Part shown: one piece after another, positions 7,844 to 16,788 of the stretch
Layout: each line of letters begins with the position of its first letter
How positions within the stretch are numbered: position 1 is the first letter of the stretch
From: CALNXN01 sp942490645
GTDB taxonomy: Bacteria; Pseudomonadota; Alphaproteobacteria; Rhodobacterales; Rhodobacteraceae
DNA: 64,000 nucleotides
Assembly: GCA_942490645.1 (NCBI GenBank)
Contig: CALNXN010000002.1
Coordinates: forward strand, 1 to 64,000
Direction: 5' to 3'
Notes under the pieces: generated by a model
Told to the model about the DNA's origin: nothing
Seen by the model: the letters and a program-made list of their open reading frames with translations, nothing else
The model's database searches: none
Program-made: the position numbers and the translations under genes

Positions 7844-9697
7844 TCACTTACTGCCGCGGACCCAGTCGAAACCAAAGCCGAAGGCCTCATCGACCTGCTT
7901 GTGGCCCGAGAAGTAATCGACGAGCTTGGTTACGCTAATCCGCCCGGCGTCGTTCTCCAGCATCGCGATGGCGCACATGCCTTTGCTCTTGGAGTGTTCG
8001 TCAAGCGACACCACCAGCTGCGGCGAGCCTGGGGCGACGACCGTCACCACGGCGTTTGCGGCGGCCCAATTCGCGGCCCCCTCATAAATGAATGCAAAAA
8101 TGAGCACGCGGCGTAACTTGCTCCACTCGCGGCCGTTGATCAGCAGGGTCTCCCCGGCGACCGCCGCGCCGGTGCGGTCGTCGCCGAGCAGCTTGACGAA
8201 GGGCGGGCGGTTGAGGTCGCCGAAGTTGCCGCCGAGCGCCTGCACGACCGTCTTTTGGCCGTCGGCCAGTTCCAGCATGCACCCAAGGTCTAGGTCGATG
8301 CCGCCCTTGCTGCCGCCGAAGAACCCGCGCTTCTGCGCGCCACTGGTCCAGTTCAGGTTGATGTTGATCTCCTCGAAGCCCTGTGTTGGCTTCTCCAGCG
8401 AGATCGGTTTGCGCTTTTCAAGGTTGATCCGAGACGGTGCGCTTGGGGCCGGCGGAGGAGTGGGCGCCGCCGCGGGCTTAGGGGCCGGGGCTGGCGGGGG
8501 CTTGGCCGCCGCGGGCTTCGGTGGCGCCGGGCTCGGAGGTGGCGTGTCCGCGATCTCGACGCCGTAATGGCTCGCAAGCGGTGCCAGCCCACCCGCGAAG
8601 CCTTGCCCCAGCGCACGCAACTTCCAGACGCCGTTGCGCAGATAGAACTCGCCCAGGATGAGCGCGCTTTCTTTCATGCCCGACTGTCTGGATCGCAAAC
8701 CCCAGATCGGTCTCGCCGCCGACGACCTGGAGGCGGACCGCGGAGAATTCCGAAAAGGTCCGGATGCCCGGCGACTGCCGTGTCGATGCTGAGCGCGATG
8801 ATGACGCGCTGGACGCTTCCACGTATCCGGGCGGGCTCGCAGCGCGCGCTGAGCTCGGCCGCGTTGAGCTCGATGCCGTCTTTCGGTGCGCTGTTGTTGC
8901 CGTAGAAGATGAAGCCCTCGTCGCCAATCACGCGCCCGGCGGCGTCGAGCAGGAACAGGTTGAGATCCAGGCTCGGTGCATTGGCCTGGGGTTGAGCGGT
9001 GACGGTTAAGGTCAGCGCTCCGGTCGATACCGGTGCGTTCTGTCCGGATGCATATCCGTCAAGCCGGGCGCTCTGTCCGGATTGCATATCCAAAAGCGGT
9101 GTTCTCCGTACTGGATTCGAGAGATTGGCGGTGATGATGTCGCCCATCTCCTGGAAGGTGCGGCCACGTCCCTTGTCGCCGATGGCCTGCATATGCCAGG
9201 TGTTCGACTGGAGATACAGTTTCGCCATCACCATGCCGGTGTGATCGCCGCCGTCGAGCGTTAGGTCGAAACGCGCGAGCTCTTGGTCGTTCTTCCCGTT
9301 CAGCAACCGACAGCGCGCATTTGGGATGCCCTTGAAGCTGTCGTTGAGGAAGGAGTTTACCGTGAAGATCAGCGTGTCGACACCCTGCGGCAGCTGGTCC
9401 AGGTTGACCTTGATGATTTCGTTGTCGCCATTGCCGCCGCCGGCACGATCATCGCCGGTATGGACGACGGCACCGTTGTCGCTGCGCAGCTTCTGAAACC
9501 AAACGACAGTCTTCGAGCTTGCCGCCCGCGTACAGCAGGCAAGACGCATCGAGATCGACGTCGACCAGCTTGGCGCCGCCGAATAACCCCTTCTTCTCGC
9601 GTTGTCCCCAGCCCAGCGCCAGCGCGACCTGCGACAGGCCAGGCTCAGACACCTTCTGCAGCGAGATCTTCTGCCCCTTGGATAGATTGATGCTCAT
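7844..9697 (-). pseudogene. terA: Fused TerD-TerD-TerA-like protein, frameshifted
   Basis: Read across three frames, this locus encodes about 617 residues. A first TerD domain (MSINLSKGQKISLQK … GDDRAGGGNGDNEIIKVNL) is followed by a second degenerate TerD domain (TLTVTAQPQANAPSLDLNLFL … GVWKLRALGQGFAGG). A Pro/Ala-rich linker of about 50 residues comes next. Last is a TerA-like domain that begins INLEKRKPISLEKPTQGF and ends GFGFDWVRG. The frame changes near 9520, 8760 and 8690 with net zero shift over the whole length, which points to sequence errors or recent decay. Everything on both sides of each break is well conserved. The gene is in line with the other ter genes. The product should be a cytoplasmic Ca2+-binding scaffold of the Ter system. 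Confidence 0.75.
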
Positions 9698-9823
9698 TGG
9701 CTTTTCTGTTCCCATTTCTTGGGCAAAGTTGCCCGTTAGTTGCTTCGCTCCCGGTTGATACTGCCGAGGCAGTGCAACTCGGGTTCTGGTTGAGCAGTCC
9801 CAACCGGTGGCGCTCAGTCTGAC

Positions 9824-9852
9824 GGCGGATGCGCTACGCTTATCCGCCCTAC
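9824..9852. repeat. Interspersed palindromic repeat, copy 2
   Basis: GGCGGAT (9824-9830) pairs with ATCCGCC (9842-9848) around GCGCTACGCTT, followed by CTAC. Compared with the copy at 6865, each arm differs at the paired position, so base pairing is kept. It lies in the 255-base gap between the kinase gene (stop at 9953) and the fused terA gene (start at 9697). Confidence 0.7.
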
Positions 9853-9952
9853 CTCTGCTCTATTTCAGTGGTTTTTTTCAATCCTCACCCAGCTTCGCTT
9901 TTTCCGGCGCACAAACCGCGCGTGCGTCGTCTCTGTAAGGGCGCGTACCGGG

Positions 9953-11453
9953 TTATCGACCGGCCATCTGCACGACCGCCAGGCGCCCTCCGGCTTCTTT
10001 AGAGAAGAGCAGTTGCAGTCCATCGCGTAGCTGCACCCGCTCTCCGATCGGGATCGGTTTCCCCGCAGTCACGTCCAGGCACTGCGGCAGCGCCTCGTTG
10101 ACCAGCCACCAGTCGCCCCGGTGCAGCACGAAGTAGCCGACACGGCGCTTTTGGTCCTCGGTCAGGCGCTCGTTTGGCGTGACGTGCGTGTGGGTATGCC
10201 ACTGGAACAGCGACTGCCCGGTGTAGATCATCAAGCGCTGTCCGTCGGCACGGTAGGAGCCGCCGTGGCGCGAGGAGTAGAAGTTCAGAACCGGCAATAG
10301 GCCGGCATAGGGGGTGTCGCAGAAGGGGCAGACCGGGGCGCGGGAGTTGTCGAACACGTACCAGCCCTGCTGGCAGTTTGCATTGACGCAGGGCTGCAGC
10401 AGATCAGCGGTGCTGACCAGGGCAAACTCCCAGTCCTCGGCGGTTGGTCGCGCCGCGGGGTCGCGCAAGCCGTCGCCAAAGGCCTGCTTGAACAGCGGCG
10501 AGAGGTAGGGCCCGGCGAGGGTGTAGGGGAGCTTGCCCGTGTCTGCCCATGGCAGGTCGCTCGGGCGCACATCGGCGAGACGGATGCGGTTGCTGTTGTC
10601 GCTCGGGTCTTCGATGAACAGGGCGCGTTCGCCCATGGCCAGGGTGTCGTCGCGGTGCGGATCGGCATCATGGACCTTGCCGCCGCGCAAGGGGTGGCGA
10701 AACAACAGGTACATGTAGACGAGCACCGCCAGCGCATGGCGGTCCGTGGTGATGCAGGGCAGGCGCCGCTGTGTGCTGTCTTCTGGGCAGATGCGCCGTC
10801 GCGACGACCTCCGGCGCGATGAAATCCGGCGTGCCTACGACCTCCGGCGGGTACTTGCCCGGCACCACCAGGCCGTCGATGTCGATGATACAGGCCGCAC
10901 CGCTGGTGGGGTCCACCAGCGCATTCTTGTAGCTGAGGTCGGAATGTGCCAGGCCTGCCGCGTGCATGCGCCTTGTGGCGCGGGCGAGGCGGATGGCGAT
11001 GCGCAAGTAGTTGAGCCAGTTCCCGCGCTCGCGTGGGTCCAGGAAGCGGTTCTGATTGCTGGCCGACGCGAACCATTTGCCTTCTTTCTCGCGGCCCTTG
11101 ATGCCGAGTGCATCATCGTTGGTCGAGCCGTGCTCGAAGAAGAACTGGCTGGAGTAGGTGGGGGCGACCACGCCAACGCGTCCCTCATGCTCGACAATGC
11201 CGGTCGGCCAGCAGAACACCTCGCGCCAATACTCGCCGCCGTGCTGGGAGAAGATGCCCTGGCGGTAGTCGTCGCAAATCACCCGCAGCCGCTCTCGTGC
11301 GGCCGGGGACTGTTGTTCGCGATAGAACCCGATCACGTAGGAGCGGTCCGGTGCGAAATAGACGTCCTTCATGGCGCCGGAGCCGATGATCTCGTCGGTG
11401 AAGGCGACCGACTCGCCGCCGAGCGTCTTCAGCTGAATGGTCTTGTTCGTCAT
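9953..11453 (-). pseudogene. Ter-associated protein kinase with C-terminal zinc ribbon, frameshifted
   Basis: The start MTNKTIQLKTLGGESVAF leads into a eukaryotic-like kinase fold: GSGAMKDVYFAP glycine-rich loop, catalytic HSDLSYKNAL (Asp and Asn present), a DIDG metal site in place of DFG, and GTPDFIAPEV resembling an activation-loop APE motif. The C-terminal half carries CVNANCQQGWYVF…CPFC, a zinc ribbon, and an FHA-like tail. The frame breaks at a GGG run (10785-10787). Removing one base restores an uninterrupted protein of about 499 residues that reads EVVATAHLPEDSTQ. This matches the kinase of the TerY-P triad, which lies next to a PP2C phosphatase and VWA proteins exactly as here. It probably phosphorylates a Ter-system partner. 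Confidence 0.8.
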
Positions 11454-11461
11454 GGGAGCGC

Positions 11462-13297
11462 CTAAAAAAGCAACGCGATGGTGCGGTCGTCGTGATGCCC
11501 TTTGCTCCAAAAATGCAGCCAGCTGCGCAGTTTCTCTGGAGCCATATCGTCGTTCGCCAGCGGTTGGAGTTCCTCCCAAAGCGCCCACCAGCGCTCCGGT
11601 GCCTTGAGTTCGATGTCGGATGCGAAGCGCGGATCGCTGACGCCGTCGCTCATCAACAGCAGGGCCTCAAGTGACGGCATGATCGCACAGTCGATACGCG
11701 CCATGATCTCGTCGGCATCGCGCACCGCGCTGCGGTCGAGGAAGCGTGTCTGCCCGGAGAACTCACCGGAATCGGGTTCCCCGAACAGCCGCACGCCGCC
11801 TTCTCGGGGGAGCGCGGCGATCGCGCCGTCGCCGACCCAGTAGGTGCCGACCAAGTCGCCGAGGGGCGTGTGCGTGTGCGCGGCGAGCAGTAGCGTCGTG
11901 GCGTAGTCGCGCGCCTCTTTGCCGTGTTCCTGCGCCTTCTGCTCAATCGCCTTGACCGCTTCGAGCGCCGCCTTGCCCAGGGTTTGGTAGAACAGGACAC
12001 GCAGGGCGTGCGATGTGCGCATCTCACCGGACGCAAGCAGCTCGTCGATAGCCGCTGGGCCGTGGTCGGCGAGTCCAAGCTCGGCCTGTTCCAACGCCAC
12101 TGCCGTCGCCACGCGCGAGCCGATGCGCGAGCGCTTGGCGCTGCCCGCGCCGTCGGCGACAGCGACGATGTTCCAAATCCCGTCCGCACTGACCCGCAGG
12201 GCGACATCATCGTCGCGAAAGCCGCCGGTGTGGGCATGTGAGCGCCCGCGCACGCTGGCGGCAATCAACTGTCGGTCATGCGCTCCGGCGATCCTCCAAC
12301 ACAACTCGTCTTCTTTCCAGCCGGGCGCGTCGCGGTCGGATGGCTTGTTCTGCCAGAGCGAGCGCGGGTCGTGGTTGACGATCAGCTGCGTGCGCGCCGT
12401 GCGTGCTGGCACGGCGTCCGCGCTGGCGCAGGAGACGACGATCTCATACTCGCCGGGCTGCGGTGTTGCGCCGGACAGTAATCCATCGCGGTAATCAACA
12501 CCGGCCTCCGGCGGGATCTCGCAATCGAGGATCTGTGCTGGTCGCCCCGCGCCGTCGCGGACGCTGATCGCTGATTGGTAGGGCTCTCCGGCCTTGGCAT
12601 TGGATGCGATGGTGACGTACATGCGCTGGGGCTGCGGTTCGGAGCGGGGCAGGGGTGTCAGGGGGATGGCGCCTGGGCGCCTGTGCGGATCAATGTCCGT
12701 GGGGCGGGTTGACGCCGTCTCATTACCAGGCTCGTCATCAGTCACTGCCTCGTCGCTGTTCGCCGTCTCGCTATCCGGCGCGTGTTGGATGTGCAAGTCT
12801 TTGCCAAGACACGGCACGGAGCCAGGTGTTCCCTCTGCTTGGTGAGTCCCCTCGCAAGCAGGCATGTCTCCGAGCGCTTCATTGTCGCTCTGCGCGCGTT
12901 GTTGCGCTGCGTCCTGGTCTCGGTGCGCGACGGGGCTGGCTGCGCTTTCCGCCTGATCGAACTCCTCGTGTGCCGGAAGGTCGCCGGGCGCTTCGTTGTT
13001 AGTCGGTGTTTGTTCTTGGGTCGCTTGCTGATCAAGCTGCGCGAGGGGGGCAGGTGCGCCCTCCGCTTGCTCTGACTCCTCGGGGGACGGCAGGTCGCCC
13101 GATCTGTCGCTGGGCCTGTCGTCGTCGCCATGGTGCACGCCTTCAGGAGCCGGTCGGACCAGCGCGACCATCTGTCGCGCCAAGCCAACGAGTTGCCCTT
13201 CGGTGTCGGCGTCGGGCCAGGTGTTCGGCGCCGGTAGCCGGCTGCGCAGCTCCGCGACTAGATCGCGCGCAATGCGCTCCTGCTCGGTATTCGTCAT
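11462..13297 (-). CDS. PP2C-family serine/threonine phosphatase of the TerY-P triad
   Basis: This is a protein of about 611 residues, starting at MTNTEQERIARDL. The C-terminal 260 residues form a PP2C fold, with metal-binding aspartates in WNIVAVADGAGSAKRSRIGS, VGTYWVGDGAIAAL, LLLMSDGVSDPRF and GHHDDRTIALLF. The middle has an Ig-like beta domain (YVTIASNAKAGEPYQSAISV). Between residues 60 and 190 lies a low-complexity acidic linker made of three degenerate units of about 40 residues, each starting GD(L/M)P. The gene is 8 bases from the kinase gene and 38 from the zinc-ribbon VWA gene, so the three are surely co-transcribed. It should dephosphorylate targets of the neighbouring kinase. Confidence 0.87.
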   Translation of the reverse strand: MTNTEQERIARDLVAELRSRLPAPNTWPDADTEGQLVGLARQMVALVRPAPEGVHHGDDDRPSDRSGDLPSPEESEQAEGAPAPLAQLDQQATQEQTPTNNEAPGDLPAHEEFDQAESAASPVAHRDQDAAQQRAQSDNEALGDMPACEGTHQAEGTPGSVPCLGKDLHIQHAPDSETANSDEAVTDDEPGNETASTRPTDIDPHRRPGAIPLTPLPRSEPQPQRMYVTIASNAKAGEPYQSAISVRDGAGRPAQILDCEIPPEAGVDYRDGLLSGATPQPGEYEIVVSCASADAVPARTARTQLIVNHDPRSLWQNKPSDRDAPGWKEDELCWRIAGAHDRQLIAASVRGRSHAHTGGFRDDDVALRVSADGIWNIVAVADGAGSAKRSRIGSRVATAVALEQAELGLADHGPAAIDELLASGEMRTSHALRVLFYQTLGKAALEAVKAIEQKAQEHGKEARDYATTLLLAAHTHTPLGDLVGTYWVGDGAIAALPREGGVRLFGEPDSGEFSGQTRFLDRSAVRDADEIMARIDCAIMPSLEALLLMSDGVSDPRFASDIELKAPERWWALWEELQPLANDDMAPEKLRSWLHFWSKGHHDDRTIALLF

Positions 13298-13335
13298 GGG
13301 GTGTTCGTCATGGACTCGATACCTGCCGCGTCGCG

Positions 13336-14388
13336 CTAGCCTTGTCCTCGTTGGATCGCGAAATCTTCTTCGCCACCCCCCTGGAAATTGACGTCGGATC
13401 GACACCACGGACAGCGCGCGTTACCGGGGCCGGTAATGCAGAACAAATGGCCGCAGCGGCATTGGGCAATGGTGATGGGGTTGCCGCAACAGGGGCAGGC
13501 GGCGGCGCCGTCAAGGTCCGCGGTATTGGCCTGGCCACCGCTCGCACCTTGCTGGGTCCACTCGAAATACGCCTCGGTCAGCGGGTAGGCGCCGGTGATA
13601 CGGTATCCCTGAAAGGGGATGTCGAGGAACTGGGTGCTGATGCGGTCGCCCTGGTGACGGTCGTACTTCAATAGGTACGGCTGGCCGGTGGTCTGGCAGC
13701 GCCCGACCATGACGACACAATCGGCGTCCGCACTGGATTCCTCGCCGCCTGGGCGGGCGTGCGCGATGGCACGATCGTCGACCTTTGCCAGCGAGATGCG
13801 TCCCGCATCGGGGTCGCCGACGCGCTCGCTTTGCATCGAGACGGACTCGGTCAGCCAGCGCACGAAGACCTCAAAGCCACCGGGTACCTTTGGGTCGAAG
13901 GTGAAGATGTGGTCCGTCAGGGTGGCGAGGATCGCTTGATCGGCGTACTCCCCTAGCGCCACGGCCACCAGATCGACGCGGGAGCGGTAGCGGGATTGCC
14001 AGCGTTCGCGCGCCGCGGTGATGTCGTCGGTGGGCTTGCCGTCGGTAAACAGGTAAACGATGGGGCGCCAGTCTCCCTTGCGGCTAGCGTCGCCGCGCAC
14101 GACCTGCCGGTCGATTTCATCCATCACCAGTTCCAGCGCTGCGCCCAGGGCCGTACCGCCGCCGATCGGCAGTGCCGGCCCGCGAAACGCGGGCAACTCG
14201 CACAGATCGACCAACGTGCGGGCGATGCCGGCGAAGGCAATGACGGACAAGTAGACGGTATCGAGCGCCTGGGCGTTCGTGCGCAGGGTCGCGACGATGG
14301 TGCCAATGGCCTCTTCCATCTGATCGCGGTTCGTGCCAGCCATCGACTCGGAGCAGTCAAGGACAAGGAAAACGGGGAGGCGTCGCAT
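13336..14388 (-). CDS. terY: TerY-type VWA protein with C-terminal zinc ribbon
   Basis: This 350-residue protein starts at MRRLPVFLVLDCSESMAG. An open frame continues upstream into the neighbouring gene, but the family begins here. The VWA domain keeps a MIDAS-like DCSESM motif, TALGAAL and a downstream FTDGKPTDD. The C-terminal 60 residues carry paired cysteines, CPCCGN … CRCGHLFC … CPWC, forming a RING/zinc-ribbon-like module. This architecture is the TerY-C form that completes the TerY-P triad with the phosphatase and kinase. It probably acts as a metal-dependent scaffold in the cytoplasm. The gene lies 13 bases from the next VWA gene. Confidence 0.87.
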   Translation of the reverse strand: MRRLPVFLVLDCSESMAGTNRDQMEEAIGTIVATLRTNAQALDTVYLSVIAFAGIARTLVDLCELPAFRGPALPIGGGTALGAALELVMDEIDRQVVRGDASRKGDWRPIVYLFTDGKPTDDITAARERWQSRYRSRVDLVAVALGEYADQAILATLTDHIFTFDPKVPGGFEVFVRWLTESVSMQSERVGDPDAGRISLAKVDDRAIAHARPGGEESSADADCVVMVGRCQTTGQPYLLKYDRHQGDRISTQFLDIPFQGYRITGAYPLTEAYFEWTQQGASGGQANTADLDGAAACPCCGNPITIAQCRCGHLFCITGPGNARCPWCRSDVNFQGGGEEDFAIQRGQG

Positions 14389-14401
14389 CTTGTTGTCCTG
14401 C

Positions 14402-15043
14402 TTAGAACGCGATCCGGACCTCTCCCGGAAGCTCCGGGAGCGTATCGGTCTCGTTGATGCCGCCGCTGCGACCGCTCGCGGCGATGGTGCTCGATACCCA
14501 CTGGAAGAACTGCGCGAATCCTGCACCGTCAAGCGTGTCGAGCGAGACCACGGTGTCGGTGAGTTCCAGCAGCCGGTCGCGCTTGGCGCGCGGGCCGGCG
14601 GCGCAGGCGATGATGCGGGCGAAGTTGCGCCGTTTGACCTCGGCGATCCCCTCTTGATAGGCCTGCGTGTCGGAGGGGCTGCCGTCGGTCATGACGAAGG
14701 CCATCGGTCGCCAGTCGCCACGGTTGCCGTCGCTGTTGTGCACGACATCCCGGTCGACCCGTTGCGCCAACAGCTTCAGTGCGGCACCCAGGAAGGTCGC
14801 GCCCGACGAGGGCACCTCGATCTCGGGGATGCGCACCTGATCGATCGGCGTCAGGCCGAACACCTCCTTTGCTTGTAGGTCGAACGTGATCAGCGACAAA
14901 TGCACACTATCCAGTGCGAACGGATCGCGACGCAGTGCCTGCTCCATGGCCTTGAGGCCGACGTTGAGGGACTGGATCGGCTCCCCGGCCATACTCCCGG
15001 AGGTGTCCAGCAACACGTAGACTGGCAGCCGTCTGTTCGACAC
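14402..15043 (-). CDS. terY: TerY-like VWA protein
   Basis: This 213-residue stand-alone VWA domain begins MSNRRLPVYVLLDTSGSMAG, with an intact MIDAS DxSxS. A Thr in the SGATFLGAALKLL block and FVMTDGSPSDTQ complete the metal site. It has no signal peptide, so it is cytoplasmic. It is a paralogue of the two flanking VWA genes, 3 bases from one and 13 from the other, which indicates duplication within one operon. In Ter systems such proteins are thought to assemble complexes in a Mg2+-dependent manner. Confidence 0.88.
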   Translation of the reverse strand: MSNRRLPVYVLLDTSGSMAGEPIQSLNVGLKAMEQALRRDPFALDSVHLSLITFDLQAKEVFGLTPIDQVRIPEIEVPSSGATFLGAALKLLAQRVDRDVVHNSDGNRGDWRPMAFVMTDGSPSDTQAYQEGIAEVKRRNFARIIACAAGPRAKRDRLLELTDTVVSLDTLDGAGFAQFFQWVSSTIAASGRSGGINETDTLPELPGEVRIAF

Positions 15044-15046
15044 CGA

Positions 15047-15691
15047 TCAGACCCCTGCCACGTTGACTTCCGGCGGCGGCGGCGGCAGGTCGCCGAGTCC
15101 ACCAACATCGCGCTTGGTGAGATCGACCTTCTGGCTGGTCATGGCCACCGAAGCGGACACCCAGGCGAAGAAGCTCTTGATGGTCGCGGCGTCGGCGGTA
15201 TCCAGCGTGACCACGGCCTCGGTGAGTTCGCGCAGGACGGTGGTGTCGGCATGCGCGCCAGCGGCGCAAGCCACCAGGGTAGCGATCGGCACCTTGTCCA
15301 GGTCGGCTTTGCCACGGCGCCAGTCATCCGTTGGGCCGCCGTCGGTCATCAGGAACACCAGCGGTTTCCAGTCGCCACGACGTTCCGCGGTGCCCCGGAT
15401 CACGTCGCGTTCGATGGCCTGCGACAACAGCGTCAGTGCCGCACCCATGCTGGTCGCGCCGGAGGCCTTGATGATCGGCGCCGTGAACGCCGTCACTTCC
15501 ACCAAGGGTGAGACCTCCTGCGCCGCCGTGCCGAAGGTGATGACCGACAGATACGCCGTTTCCAATGCGTGCGGGTCTCTGCGCAGCGCCGCCAGCAAGG
15601 CCTGCAGGCCCTCCTGCACGGCTTCGATCGGTGCCCCCCTCATGGAGGCCGAGGTGTCGAGCAACAGGTAGACGGGTAGGCGTCTGGACAT
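15047..15691 (-). CDS. terY: TerY-like VWA protein
   Basis: This 214-residue VWA protein starts at MSRRLPVYLLLDTSASMRG, preferred over an ATG 27 bases upstream. The MIDAS residues (DTSAS, ATSMGAALTLL and FLMTDGGPTDDW) are all present. The C-terminus is short, with a PPPPEVN tail. It is the first VWA gene after terB in the operon, and 3 bases separate it from the next. It has no membrane segment, so the protein is expected in the cytoplasm with the other Ter components. Confidence 0.88.
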   Translation of the reverse strand: MSRRLPVYLLLDTSASMRGAPIEAVQEGLQALLAALRRDPHALETAYLSVITFGTAAQEVSPLVEVTAFTAPIIKASGATSMGAALTLLSQAIERDVIRGTAERRGDWKPLVFLMTDGGPTDDWRRGKADLDKVPIATLVACAAGAHADTTVLRELTEAVVTLDTADAATIKSFFAWVSASVAMTSQKVDLTKRDVGGLGDLPPPPPEVNVAGV

Positions 15692-15831
15692 GGGCTTTTC
15701 CCTGGATGATGCCTGCATTCAGGTTCCCGCCCGCCGGTGCTGAGCGTGCATCGGACGGCGGCCGGGGTGGTGATGGGCGGGTGCCCTGTGGGTGCTGGGT
15801 CGGTACTGGCTCGGCGCGCGATTGCGTTGTC

Positions 15832-16293
15832 TCAGCCGGTCTTGGTTGGAAGGAATTCGGCGGGGTCGAGGCCCAGTTCCTGACACATGCGGGTCACCGC
15901 CGCGCGCTCGTCCTGATCGAAGTTCCCGTCAGCGGCGGCGATGACGCAACAGGCGCGAACCAGCAGGCGTGCTTCGCCCGGCTTGTTCTTGATGCCGGAC
16001 ACCACCTTCAGGGCCTCCGCTTCACCGATTTGCGCATCGAACTCGTACTTCGCGCAGTGGGCATCGAAGGCCTTGATGACATCGCCGGTCTCGTAGAGCG
16101 AGAGCACGTCGGATGTCTGCATAAACCCCATCATCTTGCGCTTCTCGTCGGGCGATACGACGCCGTCGGCGTTGGCGATGATGGCGCAGCCCGCCGTACA
16201 GGCCTCCATGAACTTACGGTTCATGGTGCGCTTGGCCTCATCGCGCAGGCCCTCTCCCATCCCCTTCAGCTTTTCCATCATTCCAGCTAACAC
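15832..16293 (-). CDS. terB: TerB-family tellurite-resistance/stress protein
   Basis: This 153-residue, mostly alpha-helical protein has the duplicated acidic helix pairs of TerB: ANADGVVSPDEKRKMMGF in the first half and AAADGNFDQDERAAVTRM in the second. These resemble EF-hand-like metal-binding turns. TerB is a cytoplasmic, membrane-associated partner of TerC and TerD in characterised systems. The length and spacing fit the family. It is the first gene of the minus-strand ter operon, with a GGAGG ribosome-binding site (reverse complement at about 16300-16305) before the ATG. A promoter should lie in the following 495-base region. Confidence 0.92.
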   Translation of the reverse strand: MLAGMMEKLKGMGEGLRDEAKRTMNRKFMEACTAGCAIIANADGVVSPDEKRKMMGFMQTSDVLSLYETGDVIKAFDAHCAKYEFDAQIGEAEALKVVSGIKNKPGEARLLVRACCVIAAADGNFDQDERAAVTRMCQELGLDPAEFLPTKTG

Positions 16294-16788
16294 GGTGTTA
16301 CCTCCGTCAACGATTTCTCATGGGCGCGGACAGCTTGCTGGCGGCGCGGTTAGTCTGTTCTGGCGTCCCATGCTAAGGACGGTTTGTTTGATTTTCAAGA
16401 CAAACAAAACGCCATGCGACAGCTTTCTTGGACTATCGCACAGATTGCGATTTTAGTCTCTTCCTGTATCCTAATTCTACCGAGGCGATGGCTCAGGCCG
16501 ACCAGAGCACGGCGCCGTGTTGCATTTGGCGCCCTCAATCGATCTAGAGCCTTTTCATCGGCTGTCGTCTCCAGCGGAGTCTGACGCCATATCCCCGGTT
16601 TCCAGCACAGTCTGACGCCCTATCCCTGGCCTTGCCCACATTGACCCTGCCTCCATGAACGAGCATCCGAAGCGTACGCTTGCCCGCGTGTTCTGGCAAC
16701 GCGCAAGGCGCGTCACCGACGATATCGACGCTCCGCGCCCGCCTGACGCGCCCGGTTGAGCCCTTTTACTACCCCAGGACCTTGCCTA
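16294..16788. promoter_or_regulatory. Divergent intergenic region between terB and the phosphoribosyltransferase gene
   Basis: This 495-base region separates two divergently read Ter-linked genes and so should carry both promoters. AT-rich stretches near 16380-16480 are the best candidates. No single -35/-10 pair is clear. A 34-codon plus-strand frame (16655-16759, starting MNEHPKRTLARVF) is too short and unmatched to call a gene. A two-unit direct repeat is listed separately. Confidence 0.5.
16571..16629. repeat. Two-copy 28-base direct repeat
   Basis: Units 16571-16598 and 16602-16629 share 24 of 28 bases around the core AGTCTGACGCC(A/C)TATCCC and are separated by TTT. They could be a repeated operator upstream of the phosphoribosyltransferase gene, or scars of a mobile element. 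Confidence 0.6.

Noticed and set aside
16571..16629. CRISPR-like repeat
   Set aside because: There are only two units, with a 3-base spacer between them, and no cas genes; it is a simple direct repeat.
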